A stretch of 64,000 nucleotides of DNA from Chionoecetes opilio (GCA_016584305.1 JACEEZ010023454.1:27990-91989), one strand, 5' to 3'. Counted from the first letter of the stretch, positions 37,537-49,922 are shown. The notes: generated from the letters alone by a model not told the origin. Translations and numbers: made by a program.

Positions 37537-37998
37537 GAAGCGAGCTTAGACACCTATTTCAGCCGAATTCATTCTTTGGTACTAAATAGATTGGTGAATC
37601 TGTCATATAGGCTTGTAAAATGTTTACTCCACGAATGGGGGCAAGGAGGCTACAGGCGCAAAGGAAGAAATTTGGCACAGAAGGTTATATTTCGTCTCTT
37701 AACTCATTTATGCAGGAACTATTCACTATCTGAGAAACAAATAAGAGTTAATGTATGTCTAATGTATTTTTATTTACAGATTATACGCGTAAAACTGCTT
37801 ATTGTCCATAATAGTTCCTGCATAAATGAGTTAAGAGACGAAATATAACCTTCTGTGCCAAATTTCTTCCTTTGCGCCTGTAGCCTCCTTGCCCCCATTC
37901 GTGGAGTAAACATTTTACAAGCCTATATGACAGATTCACCAATCTATTTAGTACCAAAGAATGAATTCGGCATAAATAAGTGTCCAAGCTCGCTTCGC
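37537..37998. repeat. Long inverted repeat, about 190-bp arms
   Basis: Arms 37537-37733 and 37810-37998 with a 76-bp spacer. Arms start GCGAAGCGAGCTTAGACACC. Sequence related to 33925-34215. Confidence 0.9.
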
Positions 37999-39040
37999 TC
38001 GTCTAGATCAACATGTGGCATGTTTTCTTAAGTAATATTATTTTACTGGTTACTTTACTTTTAGTAGACACAGTATTTTAAGGTGAGGGTATTTAAAAAG
38101 TTGACTTTAGCCTGTGCGAGCTTGGACACGTTCCACATCTTTAGTGTGGACGTTTATTTCCTAGTATATATTTTTTTTTGGGTATGACCGAGAGTATACC
38201 TGGACGGAACAAAATACAAAGTAGAAAAAAATACCATGCCGTCAATGTCCTGATTGAAAATTATAATGAACAAATTTTGCGTATGTGGCATGTAAAAATT
38301 CACAGGAAGATGGCTTTCAATGTTGGACACCACAAAGTCAAAGAGGGATAGAGTGAAGGGAAAGAGTGTGCTACCTACCGTGCACCGCGTTTACACAATA
38401 AATATGGTGTACTCAAAAGTTCTGAAAATGAAATGCATCAAAAGTCATGTTTTGTTTTCTTGTTTATCTGCGAAACAAGAACATATACATATTTTCTTAC
38501 AACGCATGCATGTAGCATTGAACCATATGGGTAGTATAGACAGTTATTGTGCATAATCCATGCCCCATAAGATATAAGAAAATATACCAGTCGATTGCGT
38601 TGCCATAACAGGCTTGTTCCTTTAGTAGGCCTACATACTGCCATACAGAAGATTGGTAAAATCGCATATTTCAAAGGGTTCTTTACGAAAATAGAATACC
38701 ATTCGCGTAAGCAAGGCCACGAAACTATGGTGCCATGCCCTTGCAGACGGTGGCGACACCTCTCTAGTTCTTGTCATTAGCAGTAGGCGTCCGGTACGGA
38801 TGCAGAGACAGGATGTAAAATCGCTCGGCGTAAATCCTTCAATTTGTCAGAAATCAACAGATCCCCCACGCCTGAAATTACCCCAAAATTTAAAGACTTA
38901 TACATCCTGCATGCGTAGTCTGGGAATATCTCAACCGAGACAAAATTGGTGAAGCGCTCATTATGCCGTCAGCTTCTCTCCCTTGTGTGATTCCGTAACA
39001 CATTACAGTCGTGAAATGAAAATGCATCAGCCAATTATAA
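37999..39040. other. Unannotated sequence
   Basis: No gene recognised; short ORFs only. Confidence 0.45.
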
Positions 39041-39043
39041 TTA

Positions 39044-39092
39044 TATATATATGTGTGTGTGTGCGTGTGCGTGTGCGTGTGCGTGTGCGTGT

Positions 39093-39131
<39 letters not shown>
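39044..39131. repeat. (GT)n/(GCGT)n microsatellite
   Basis: GTGTGC/GTGTGTGT run next to the LINE tail. Confidence 0.95.
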
Positions 39132-39133
<2 letters not shown>

Positions 39134-41140
39134 AAGTAAGTAAGTAAGTAAATATTTATTGCTATATAAATATACAAAAGCACAGAATTTTAATAATAGC
39201 ATAATAGCAAGTGTCTGTCGAGCCGAAGCTCCCTGACAGGCAGATATAATTTAATATAGGTGCATTCAGACATGCCTAAACCCTAGCCTATAGCAAAATT
39301 ATCCTTGACAGTACTATGTTATGAATAGTAGTAAAAAAAAAAAATAGTGTGTGAATTATGTGTTATTACATAACTTATGCAAAAGCAATAATAATAATAA
39401 ATAAAATAATAAAAAATAAATAAATAAAATAAAGTAGTTAAGTTTTGCAATGGTTATACATACTTGTCGAAATATCCCTGCTAAGAATTCTGAAGTATGA
39501 AATTTCTTATTTCCCTTTTGAATGCTAAATAGTTGTTTGTTTTAACTGAAGCTTTAATATTTAGTGGTAAGCTGTTGAATAACTTGGGGCCTGAACATAA
39601 AATACTGTTTTTATATAAAGCTGTTCTGAACTGTGAACAAATCAAATCTACATTATTGCTTCTAGTCTGATGAAGATTGTCAATAAATTTGAAAATTTCA
39701 TTCCCTGTATAACTTGCAATAGACATTTTATAAATCAATAATAAAGAAAAGTATTTGTGTATTGAATCGAATGTTAACATTTTCATTGAAGAAATAATTT
39801 CAGTGACAGAGTCAAATTTGCCTAAGAAAAGAATACATCTGACAACTTTCTTCTGAGCTATTTTTACCTTATATAAGAATATTGGCCATGTGCTGGCCCA
39901 GATGGACACACAGTATGTTAAGTGAGGGTAACACAAGGTATAGTAAATACTAAGTAATGCATCTACAGTAAGATTGTAACGTATCTTGTACATTATTCCA
40001 CAAATTTTTGAGACTTTCATACAAACCTCTTCTATGTGCAATTTCCAGTTCAGATTTTCATCTATGCAAACACCTAGGAATTTTGTGTGATTTACTCGAT
40101 TTAATGTATCGCCTTCTAACTGTAATGGAGGAAGATTATTTGTTATGGATCTATTCTGAAAAAAATATATAATTAGTTTTAGTAACATTAAGTTTTAATC
40201 TATTACATTTTATCCATTGAGATACTAAATTCAATTCTGTATTTATGTTTAAATGTAGGGAATTGATGTCTTTGTCAGCTAGTAAGAGGTTAGTATCGTC
40301 GGCATATATAATATATTGAAATTTTAAGCTAGCATTAATTATATCATTCATATATAATTATATATGAGAAAAAATATTGGTCCTATGATTGAGCCTTGTG
40401 GTACACCTCTGGATATAGATATAAATTGTGATGTATCATTATTACAAAAAACAGATTGTGATCTGTTACAGAGGTAACTGCGAAAAAGTTGTAACGGTAC
40501 ACCCCTTATCCCGACATGTTTTAATTTATCTAACAAAATACAATGATTTAATGAGTCAAATGCTTTGGATAAATCAATGGAAATCCCAACCACATAAAGC
40601 TTCTCCTCCAAAAAGGTATACACATTATTGACAAAGTTTAATATAGCAGTTTCTGTTGAGTGATTTGCTCTAAAGCCGTGTTGATATTTAGTTAATAGGT
40701 TATTTTTTTCAAGGTAGTTAGTTAAACGTGACGCAATAATTTTTTCATATACTTTACTGAAAGCAGGTAAGATTGAAATTGGCCTGTAATTGTTGATGTC
40801 GCATCTATTACCAGACTTGAATATAGGAATGACTTTGGCTTTTTTTTAAATGATCAGTAAATATGCCTCTTTTTAATGTTAGATTAATAATATAAGTTAA
40901 TGGGATGGCCAATGATTCACATGAATGTTTCAGTATTTTAAGAGAAATTTCATCATATCCTGGACAATTAGATTTTAGGGCCTTTAAATTATTGATTACT
41001 TCGGCGGTATTTGTTGGGGTCATGTACATAGAGAAGGCGGGGGGCTGACTTAAATACCTCATATAATCGTCGTCAGAAGAATTTGATTCTAAATTACCAA
41101 GATTAATAAAATGTTCATTAAAGAAAGTTGAGATGTTAGT
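39132..41140 (-). mobile_element. Jockey/CR1-group LINE, 5'-truncated
   Basis: Reverse-strand element ending in a 3' tail of (ACTT)n (39135-39151 on the plus strand as AAGTAAGT) and truncated at a (GT)n run at about 41140. Coding part described separately. Unrelated to the RTE-like family elsewhere in the window. Confidence 0.85.
39481..41130 (-). pseudogene. LINE reverse transcriptase (Jockey/CR1 group)
   Basis: Starting at high coordinates: a pre-RT segment (41062-40840), NNYRPISILPAFSKVYEK, FRANHSTETAI (about 40660), the catalytic Asp in IDLSKAFDSLNH (40560), RGVPQGSIIGP, YADDTNLLL (about 40290), the thumb FLGVCIDENLNWKLHI and a C-terminal domain to the stop at 39481. Frameshifts fall at the T run near 40845, near 40350-40370 and near 40160. 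Endonuclease is missing. RT motifs identify it clearly; the clade is a judgement from the GVPQGS/YADD context. Confidence 0.85.
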
Positions 41141-41145
41141 GCAAG

Positions 41146-41229
<84 letters not shown>
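41141..41229. repeat. (GT)n microsatellite
   Basis: About 88 bp of GT between the LINE and the hAT gene. Confidence 0.97.
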
Positions 41230-41235
<6 letters not shown>

Positions 41236-41251
41236 ATACAATAAGACTTAA

Positions 41252-43206
41252 TTTTTAGAAGCAACAAAGCACGGAGAATCCACGTATCATGTACATGCAA
41301 TGGAAAAATGGCTCAACTTTAAGATTTCACAGCTGCATGGTAGCGTTCATCAGAAACTCGATAGCCAACACAAACAGCAGGTTCTGGATAACAGAGACTA
41401 TATTAAAACACTCTTAAACATTGTCATTACAGCAGCTAAAACTAACATGGCATTCAGGGGTCATGATGAATCTGAAAGTTCATTAAATAAGGGTGTCTTT
41501 CTAGAGATCTTTGACTTGGTAAGCAAGGAGTCTGAAAAGTTTCGTAACTTAGTAAAAAAGGTTCCAAGAAATGCCAAATATATATCAGGTTTCAGTCAGA
41601 ATTCTCTTTTGCAAGCTGTTGCTGACTGTGTGAGTGATACTATAGTCAAAGAAGCCATATCAGCACCCTTTTTTGCAGTAATAGCAGATGAAACTAGGGA
41701 TGTCAGTATTACTGAGCAACTCAGTGTGTGTATTAGGTATGTGTTGGATGAAACCGTACATGAGAGATTCTTAGGATTTATTGCTTTAAAGGATCTTGAT
41801 GCTGATTCTCTGGCTACTGCTTTGTTGGAGAAACTTGGGGAGCTGGAATTAAATATCAGTAAATTGATAGCGCAGTGTTATGATACTGCATCAGTAATGA
41901 GTGGCAGAATCAGTGGTGTGCAGGCACTGATTAGAGAATCAGCCAAAAATCCATGTTTTTATGTCCCTTGCTCTACACACAGATTACAGCTGGTGATAAC
42001 CCACACTGCTGGTTGCTTACCAGAGGTAGCCGAGTTTTTTTAAACTTGATTTCAGGCCTGATAAACTTCATCCGTAGTTCAATCTTACGCCATGACATCT
42101 TTCTAGACTTCCAAAGGGACAAGAAATTGCCAGTTCTTGAGCTTCCCAAAGTGTGCCAGCACAAATGGGAATACAACCATAATGCCCTTAAGGCAATTTT
42201 CAAACGGTATGAGATCCTGACAGAAACTCTTGAAGATTTGTCTATCCATGGACGCTCTGGTGAAGAGAAGGCCTTAGCTTATGGACTTCAGCAATCTTTG
42301 AATAAATTTGAGACTGTTTTCTTACTGATTAATTTCACTGAAATTTTTGAAATTACAACTCCACTTTCAAAGGTTTGGCAGAGTGAGGATATGGATCTTG
42401 CTGCAGCAGTTAACATGGCACAGGAAACAATAAAAGTTCTGAAAGATAGAAGAACTTCAGATGACCATTTCAATACCATTTGGGAAAAGGCAGTTAAATT
42501 TGCTGCAGGAAGAAACATAACTCTAGCTCAGCAACAACCTTCAAGTTCAAGAAGGCAAAGGAAGCCATCGTCACGGTTGTTAGGATCCATTGTAACTGAA
42601 ACCATAGGCCAACGAGACACCTCTGAGAGAGATGAAGACCCTAAATCTCACTGTAAAAGATGTCTATACTATCCCATCCTAGACAAGGTACTCGTTGAAT
42701 TTGGGCACAGGTTTGATGAACCAAAGAGCATTCTACTTGGTGTATCTGCTTGTCATCCTTCGTCCCCGAACTTTCTAAATGAAAATGATTTGAAATATCT
42801 TGCTGACCAATATGACATTGAAAGTGAGAGCCTCCATGCAGAAGTTCTTGTTTCTCAGAAAACATTAAACGATGCAAAATCCATCTCTGGTGCTTTAGAC
42901 AAACTAAAGCCTCTAAAGCAAGGTTTCACCACACTCTGGACTTTAATGCATTTGGCTCTCACTTTCCCTGTCAGTAATGCTAAATGTGAACGATCATTCT
43001 CTGTACTGAAGCTTGTCAAAACGTACCTCAGGGCAACAATGGGTCAGAAACGGCTGACCAGTCTAGGTACAATTTCAATTGAAAAAGGTGTGGTGGATTC
43101 ACTCGATCTTGATGTAGTAGTTGACAAATTTGCCTCTCTTCCAATACTGTCACAATCAAACTCGGGAGAATCCACCAAACGGCAGTTGTCCCTAACTGTT
43201 ACTTAA
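41252..43206 (+). pseudogene. hAT transposase, ZMYM1-like (DUF4371 and C-terminal dimerisation domain)
   Basis: Open upstream of the first Met (41300) from GAAGCAACAAAGCACGG, just after a TTTTTAG that could be an acceptor. 41252-42043 gives the DUF4371-type part: FFAVIADETRDVS with a candidate catalytic Asp, QCYDTASVMSG and VPCSTHRLQLVI. 41953-43206 continues in another frame with FLNLISGLINFI, VCQHKWEYNHNALKAI and the hAT dimerisation domain SNAKCERSFSVLKLVKTYLR near the end. The only break is a one-base frame change in a run of seven T at about 42034-42040, which could be real or a consensus error. No N-terminal zinc finger. About 650 residues in total. Confidence 0.85.
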
Positions 43207-43229
43207 CATGGACCATAAGTGGTCAGGGA

Positions 43230-43316
43230 TTAACCCCTTCAGCACCAGGGTTACGATGATCACACAGTCCTGCAGTACATACCACTGTACCGTCGTCCTG
43301 GTGCTGTAGTGGTTAA
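43230..43316. mobile_element. piggyBac-type MITE, 87 bp
   Basis: Ends TTAACCCCTTCAGCACCAGG and, reversed, TTAACCACTACAGCACCAGG: 20-bp TIRs with TTAA at both termini, the piggyBac target and end pattern. Confidence 0.8.
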
Positions 43317-43895
43317 GGCAGTGGGAGCCAGGGTAAGGCAGTGGGAGGCAGGGTAACACAGGACGGGAGGCAGGTTAACACAGTGGGAGGCAGGTTAAGG
43401 CAGTGGTGGCAGGGTAACACAGGACGGGAGGCAGGTTAAGGCAGTGGGAGCCAGGGTAAGGCAGTGGGTGGCAGGGTAACACAGGACGGGAGGCATGCTA
43501 ACACAGTGGGAGGCAGGTTAAGGCAGTGGGTGGCAGGGTAACACAGGACGGGAGGCAGGTTGAGGCAGTGGGAGCCAGGGTAAGGCAGTGGGAGGCAGGG
43601 TAACACAGGACGGGAGGCATGTTAACACAGTGGGAGGCAGGTTAAGGCAGTGGGTGGCAGGGTAACACAAGACGGGAGGCAGGTTAAGGCAGTGGGAGCC
43701 AGGGTAAGGCAGTGGGTGGCAGGGTAACACAGGACAGGAGGCAGGTTAACACAGGATGGGAGGCAGGTTAAGGCAGTGGGAGCCAGGGTAAGGCAGTGGG
43801 AGGCAGGGTAACACAGGACGGGAGGCAGGTTAACACGGTGGTATGCAGGTTAAGGCAGTGGGTGCCAGGGTAAGGCAGTGGGAGGCAGGTTAAAT
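43313..43895. repeat. GGCAGTGGGAGGCAGG minisatellite
   Basis: About 580 bp of short units (AAGGCAGTGGGAGCCAGGGT, AACACAGGACGGGAGGCAGGT) in mixed order, beginning at the right end of the piggyBac-type MITE. Confidence 0.9.
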
Positions 43896-44528
43896 CGGCT
43901 TTTAGTTACTTTATCATGATCATGTACTTTATTCTGTTTAACTACAGTATCCCATGTACCTGTTTTTGTGCAATAAGGGAAATACCTTGAATATATTGTA
44001 AGTTTATATTTATATATTTTTTTCATTATCAAGATAAAACCTTACTGAGAAACAAACCAAAAACATACATTGTGCAATTCCTTTGTGTTTGTTAGTGGAG
44101 AGAGAAAAATGGCAATTTTATTATTTTGTATAAACAAATAAATTTTTTCTTCAAATTATCAAATTTAGTTAATATGATGCATGGTATAATTCTATTAATT
44201 TATGTGTCATGTAATTAAAGCTTAATTCCACTTTCTTCTCTTTTTTGGGCATCAAAATTACCCTGGAACTGATTAATTTTCAGAATTACCCCCCGACCCC
44301 CCAGCTGGATAGGCTCGCTGCGCTCGCCCATCACCACCCCGGGGCTAAAGCCCCCCCAATTTTTTTTCTCCTGGTGACGCCACTGCTGATGCGCTGTAGT
44401 ACCCTTGACAAAGTGCGTTTAGCCTACTACTATTCCTACTTCTGCTACTATATATAGTAATACCTACTACTATTGTTACTGCTACTATTACTAATATAAT
44501 TAATGCAATACTACGGATACAGCACAAC
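43896..44528. other. Unannotated sequence, possible hAT end
   Basis: A block ending GGTGACGCCACTG at about 44376-44388 resembles a solitary hAT-type terminus. Otherwise AT-rich with no gene. Confidence 0.4.
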
Positions 44529-44567
<39 letters not shown>

Positions 44568-44606
44568 TAATAATAATAATAATAATAATAATATAATAAT
44601 AATAAT
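44529..44606. repeat. (AAT)n microsatellite
   Basis: Trinucleotide run of ATA/ATAATA. Confidence 0.97.
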
Positions 44607-45117
44607 TTTATTATCGCCCGGAGGCATACAGACAAAAAAGCAATAATGATAAGGAAAAAATTGCACACTTAACAATCATGTCGGTAGTTAAGGTATAATA
44701 CATCTGGCAACCTCTTCAGTCTTATCATATTAATTTTGACCTAGAACTAGTTACTAGAGTGTTGAGAAGGTGTTGTTATTTGAGTCAACATTTTTACCAT
44801 CCAGTTTATATACTTCTGTAACGAAGCATTTTCAGAGAAAACCTACATATTTTGTTTTTCACTTCATCTGAAAATGAGTAAGTGACTTTAGATTCAGCAC
44901 GAATAATGACATGGTTCTTAAGATTGAGACGGACACACATCATTACCGTAACACAAATATAGTATCTTCTTCTTCTTCTTGTGAACTCTACCGTTTATTA
45001 AAAGTTTATAATATACATATTAAAAGTGCTAGTGTGACGCCGCATTTTTTTTTAGTATCGCTTTGTAGGTCCTCTCCTCTCCTCTTGCTCCTCCTCCTCC
45101 TCTCCTCCTCTCTCTTC

Positions 45118-45330
45118 TAGTGTTGGCCGAAGCCACCACCCCGGGAGGCGGGTCAAAAACCCCCGGCTAACACCCGGTACCCATTCACTGCTGGGTGGAC
45201 AGGGGCTCGGGTTTTAAAGAAACAGCCCATCTATTTCCGCTCCGCCCGGGCATCGAACTCGGGGCTTCTCGGTTGTGAACTGAGCGTGTTGTGGCCGAAG
45301 GATTATAACGTAACTTCCGGTAGCGTGGTG
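45118..45330 (-). repeat. tRNA-derived SINE with a tRNA-Val(CAC)-like head
   Basis: The reverse strand reads CTCAGTTCACAACCGAG, an anticodon arm with loop TTCACAA (anticodon CAC), then CCCCGAGTTCGATGCCCGGG as T-arm and box B. The body ends with GAAGCCACCACCCCGGGAGG on the plus strand. A piece of the same body recurs at 51187-51222. Box A is degenerate; this is a SINE, not a tRNA gene. Confidence 0.6.
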
Positions 45331-45600
45331 TGTGAAAGTAGAACAAGCAATAGTAGATGACACACACATTCTGAAATAATGTAATGCAGAAAAACTGCGC
45401 CAGTCTACAGAGGGTGCAGCATCACATACTTTCAGTAATGCTACATATAACAATATAATCCTTTATTAATTTCAATTGGGAAAACAATTGTGAAGATATC
45501 GACGGTTTACGTGAGAAACAATTTATCTGACAATTCTTTGCTCAAGGAAATAAAAGGTACATTTTTGAAGGAATGTCTCCCTATGTAATACCAACGCCTT

Positions 45601-45862
45601 TATCGGTATGCTGATTACACAAATAATAAGACAGTCAGACTATATCGGTATGCTGATTACACAAATAATAAGACAATCAGACTATATCGGTATGCTGATT
45701 ACACAAATAATAAGACAGTCAGACTATATCGGTATGCTGATTACACAAATAATAAGACAGTCAGACTATATCGGTATGCTGATTACACAAATAATAAGAC
45801 AGTCAGACTATATCGGTATGCTGATTACACAAATAATAAGGCAGTCAGACTATATCGGTATG
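45601..45862. repeat. 42-bp minisatellite, about 6.2 units
   Basis: Unit TATCGGTATGCTGATTACAC plus AAATAATAAGACAGTCAGAC plus TA. Units are nearly identical. The 14-residue periodic ORF is a by-product. Confidence 0.95.
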
Positions 45863-46066
45863 ATAATAATTACAACTAGAGCAGATTTATCACGAGAGGC
45901 TAAGTCTCTGTAATGATTCAGTGCACTAAACCTTGATTTACTGCAGAATATCATGAGTGTTTTTATATAGGATCAACATTACACTAGGTGTACGAATTGT
46001 ATAGAAAACATACAAATTGAATCTCATTCCGAATTCATATAAATGTACACACTTAAACACATGTAG

Positions 46067-46118
46067 GAGTATATATGTATATATATGTATATATATGATA
46101 TATATATATATATATATA

Positions 46119-46206
<88 letters not shown>
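46067..46206. repeat. (TA)n microsatellite
   Basis: Directly abuts LINE fragment e. Confidence 0.95.
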
Positions 46207-46209
<3 letters not shown>

Positions 46210-46585
46210 GTCAGCAATAGATGGGCAACCACCTTGCCTGGCACGCTGAGCGGTGTAATACCGCGGTAATTTTTGCAGTCCTGACGGTCTCCTTTCCCTT
46301 TCCAGATAGGGACGAGAAGCCCCCTTTTCCAGTTAGGAGGAATGGTACCACACGGCAGTCAGGACAAGGACAGCATGCAACCCATGGATCATGGCCTCAC
46401 CCCCAGCTTTGAGGAGCTCTGCACTAGAATTACAAACACCAGCTGCCTTTCCACCCCTCAACTTTGCTACAGCCTCTATGCCTTCGCCAAGAGAGGGTGC
46501 GGTTTCGTCAATGGAAGGATCGGCATCCACTGCCCGTAATCCAGTGGCGTGAAGCTAGTAGTATGAGGGTCCACCGTGAACAACT
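46207..46585 (-). mobile_element. LINE copy e, internal fragment
   Basis: Reverse copy of about 1350-1735 of LINE a: linker and RT motif 0-1 region (KLRGGKAAGVCN on the reverse strand at 46333-46530). Both ends are truncated, and there are small insertions. Confidence 0.88.
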
Positions 46586-46609
46586 TTGCCGCAAATACGA
46601 TATGTATAA

Positions 46610-46610
<1 letters not shown>

Positions 46611-46694
<84 letters not shown>

Positions 46695-46843
46695 ATATAT
46701 ATTATTTATACATATCGTGTGTGCGGCAGCTTTAGAAGGTTAGTGCACTTGGAAGTTACTGGCCTGTGTTAGATAGCAGTGTGTGGTGTTGGTGTCCTCC
46801 ATGATAGATAATTATATATATATTATATATATATATATATTTG

Positions 46844-46929
<86 letters not shown>
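46611..46929. repeat. (CT)n and (GA)n microsatellites
   Basis: (CT)n at 46611-46690 and (GA)n at 46845-46929, flanking a short spacer with (TA)n. Confidence 0.95.
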
Positions 46930-46931
<2 letters not shown>

Positions 46932-47034
46932 TGCTGCAACCTCACCTACGACTGTGAGTGCGGCGAGGGACAATAAATCCTCGGTGGGCCTGAATCCTCT
47001 CCTACTAATAATACCTAGTTACTAATACCTACTT
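46930..47034. repeat. Outer arm of palindromic region, left
   Basis: ATGCTGCAACCTCACCTAC and GGACAATAAATCCTCGGTGGG here reappear inverted at about 49565-49650, outside the right end of the big palindrome. Confidence 0.8.
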
Positions 47035-47323
47035 ATGCGTTTCAGAGGCCGTGTTACATAGTTTTTCGGGAATAACTATGTAACAAACTGCTGGATTAGT
47101 GTCAGATTTTGGCAAAGATAGTTTCAGGCCTTCCGCTAATATTATCAATGTGGTATATTAACAAAAATTGTATAATTAAGGCACCTCTCTCTTGACTATA
47201 ACGTTAACTTCCTGCGTGACAAACTGGCAAGCGACACGAGGCTACCGTGACCTTGCTGTGACGTCAATCCATAGGCTCCGCCCCAACCAGCAGCGGCAGT
47301 TTAGTAGTTTCGTTTAGCAGTAT

Positions 47324-47626
47324 ATGGGTTTGACTACAGCGGTGACAATTATGGCTAGCATGATACATCATTGTCCGCGTGGCTGTAGGAACGCACTAGA
47401 ACGCATAGGAACCAAGAAAGTGGATCTCATTAAATGGCTGGAGAACCGCAGGCTACCCTTTCCACCTGTCGTCAGACGGCCTGAGCTGCTGCTCATCTGC
47501 AAGCGGAACCGGCCAAAGCCACAATACACGGTTGACAACATCATCCACGCGTGGGGACACGAGGTCGTCCGCCTACCACCCGCTCATCCTGAGCTCAACC
47601 AAAGCCTTCTCTATGTAAAAGCCTGA
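47324..47626 (+). pseudogene. DDE endonuclease (Tc1/mariner-like DDE_3) C-terminal fragment, left arm
   Basis: 100 residues. KKVDLIKWLENRRLPFPP, ELLLICKRN and VVRLPPAHPELN match the region around the last catalytic residue of DDE_3-type transposases (usual form LRLPPYHCELNPIE). The NPIE box with the final Glu is replaced (ELNQSLLY), so no catalysis is expected. It lacks the N-terminal DNA-binding part and the first catalytic Asp. Confidence 0.7.
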
Positions 47627-48695
47627 GTCTGGGAGCGCGGGATGGACGTGACGTCACGAGCTGAGTCTGCTCCGCGAGTCAGTAGGAGCCGAGCTTTCAG
47701 CATGTGAGGATGTACGGGCGGTATAAGATATACTGTTATCTTTGGAAATGTTTGTTCTATAATATTATCAAATAAAAAACCGTAAAACACACTAAAGAAA
47801 TGCCATTATGAGACTCTCAAGAAATATGCATGAACTTAAACTCTTCGCCATTTAATATTTTTCTCGAAAACATTTTACATGGAGAATATCAATAGAAGCG
47901 GAATTTAATTCGCTTTCCATTGCTATATTTTGTTTTCTGATAAATGAATTAGCAGCATGCATAAATTAGCGTTAACTAAATACATAACATCATGAAATCG
48001 GGTAATTTCGTACCTAATATATGTTTATCAGTATAAAAGATATATTGTTATCTTCGGAAATGTTTGTTCATAATATTATCAAATAAAAAACCGTAAAACA
48101 GACTAAAGAAAGGCCATTATGAGACTCACAAGAAATATGTATGAACTTTAACTCTTCGCCATTTAATATTTTGCTCAAAAACATTTTACATGGAGAATAT
48201 CAATAGAAGCGGAATTTAATTAGCTTTCCATTGCTATATTTCGTTTTTTGATAAATGAATTAGAACCATACATAAATTAGCGTTAACTAACAAAAAAGGT
48301 CATGAAATCGGGTAATTTTTCCCGTTTGATGATGTTATTTATTTAGTTAACGCTAATGTATGTATGGTTCTAATTCATTTATCAGAAAACAAAATATAAC
48401 AATGGAAAGCTAATTAAATTCCGCTTCTATTGGTATTCACCATGTAAAATGTTTGCGAGTAAAATATTAAATGGCGAAGAGTTTAAGTTCATGCATATTT
48501 CTTGAGAGTCTCATAATGGCATTTCTTTAGTGTGTTTTACGGTTTTTTATTTGATAATATTATAGAACAAACATTTCCAAAGATAACAGTATATCTTATA
48601 CCGCCCGTACATCCTCACATGCTGAAAGCTCGGCTCCTACTGACTCGCGGAGCAGACTCAGCTCGTGACGTCACGTCCATCCCGCGCTCCCAGAC

Positions 48696-48998
48696 TCAGG
48701 CTTTTACATAGAGAAGGCTTTGGTTGAGCTCAGGATGAGCGGGTGGTAGGCGGACGACCTCGTGTCCCCACGCGTGGATGATGTTGTCAACCGTGTATTG
48801 TGGCTTTGGCCGGTTCCGCTTGCAGATGAGCAGCAGCTCAGGCCGTCTGACGACAGGTGGAAAGGGTAGCCTGCGGTTCTCCAGCCATTTAATGAGATCC
48901 ACTTTCTTGGTTCCTATGCGTTCTAGTGCGTTCCTACAGCCACGCGGACAATGATGTATCATGCTAGCCATAATTGTCACCGCTGTAGTCAAACCCAT
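48696..48998 (-). pseudogene. DDE endonuclease fragment, right arm
   Basis: Protein identical over all 100 residues to 47324-47626, in inverted orientation. Complete identity indicates a recent inversion-duplication or ongoing conversion between arms. Confidence 0.7.
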
Positions 48999-49286
48999 AT
49001 ACTGCTAAACGAAACTACTAAACTGCCGCTGCTGGTTGGGGCGGAGCCTACTGACTGACGTCACAGCAACGTCATGGTAGCCTCGTGTCGCTTGCCAGTT
49101 TGTCACGCAGGAAGTTAACGTTATAGTCAAGAGAGAGGTGCCTTAATTATACACTTTTTGTTAATATACCACATTGATAATATTAGCGGAAGGTCTGAAA
49201 CTATCTTTGCCAAAATCTGACACTAATCCAACAGTTTGTTACATAGTTATTCCCGAAAAACTATGCAACACGGCCTCTGAAACGCA

Positions 49287-49650
49287 TAGTAATATATAGT
49301 ACCTAATTGTAACTTTAGCGTCCGTATTTATTATAAAGACTTATTTCGCATTCGATAAGTTCGGAGGAGATGGGCGTTCCTAAGCGGCGGCCATTTTGAA
49401 TTTTCCCTACGATTAACTTTGGTATTAAGGGGTTTAGAAGTCCTTGGCAGCACGATTAAGTTGATACCAAACTTAACAATAAAGATTAAGACAAATAGTG
49501 AGTGAGGATAACAATAAGTGTGAAGTTAAGCGTAAAGTCGGGAGTTAATACCAAAGTTTAGTATAATACATAGTAGGTGAGGATTCGGGCCCACCGAGGA
49601 TTTATTGTCCCCCGCCGCACGCACAGTAGTAGGTGAGGTTGCAGCATATC
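49287..49650. other. Spacer present only right of the palindrome, plus right outer arm
   Basis: About 49290-49560 has no counterpart on the left; GGTATTAAGG and AGTTAATACC at its edges hint at a small insertion. 49565-49650 is the inverted partner of 46930-47034. Confidence 0.6.
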
Positions 49651-49652
49651 TC

Positions 49653-49679
49653 TCTTCTCTCTCTCTCTCTCTCTCTTTT

Positions 49680-49716
<37 letters not shown>

Positions 49717-49764
49717 ATATAATATATAGATAAAATGATCTATTATCTATCTATATACTATATA

Positions 49765-49820
<56 letters not shown>

Positions 49821-49836
49821 ATATATATATATATCA

Positions 49837-49922
<86 letters not shown>

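Larger units (their letters stand above)
47035..49286. mobile_element. Giant foldback element (2.25-kb palindrome)
   Basis: Outer arms 47035-47725 and 48600-49286 are near-identical inverted copies beginning TATGCGTTTCAGAGGCCGTG. The middle holds three copies of a roughly 280-bp repeat: two direct (47725-48010, 48035-48310) and one inverted (48345-48600). Each outer arm carries the same transposase fragment ORF. Foldback-type or composite element; target duplication not defined. Confidence 0.88.

Noticed and set aside
45118..45330. Functional tRNA-Val(CAC) gene on the reverse strand
   Set aside because: Anticodon and T arms are recognisable but box A and the acceptor stem are not, and a non-tRNA body follows; a SINE fits better.
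45608..45913. 101-codon periodic ORF
   Set aside because: The 42-bp minisatellite has a unit length divisible by three, which keeps the frame open trivially.
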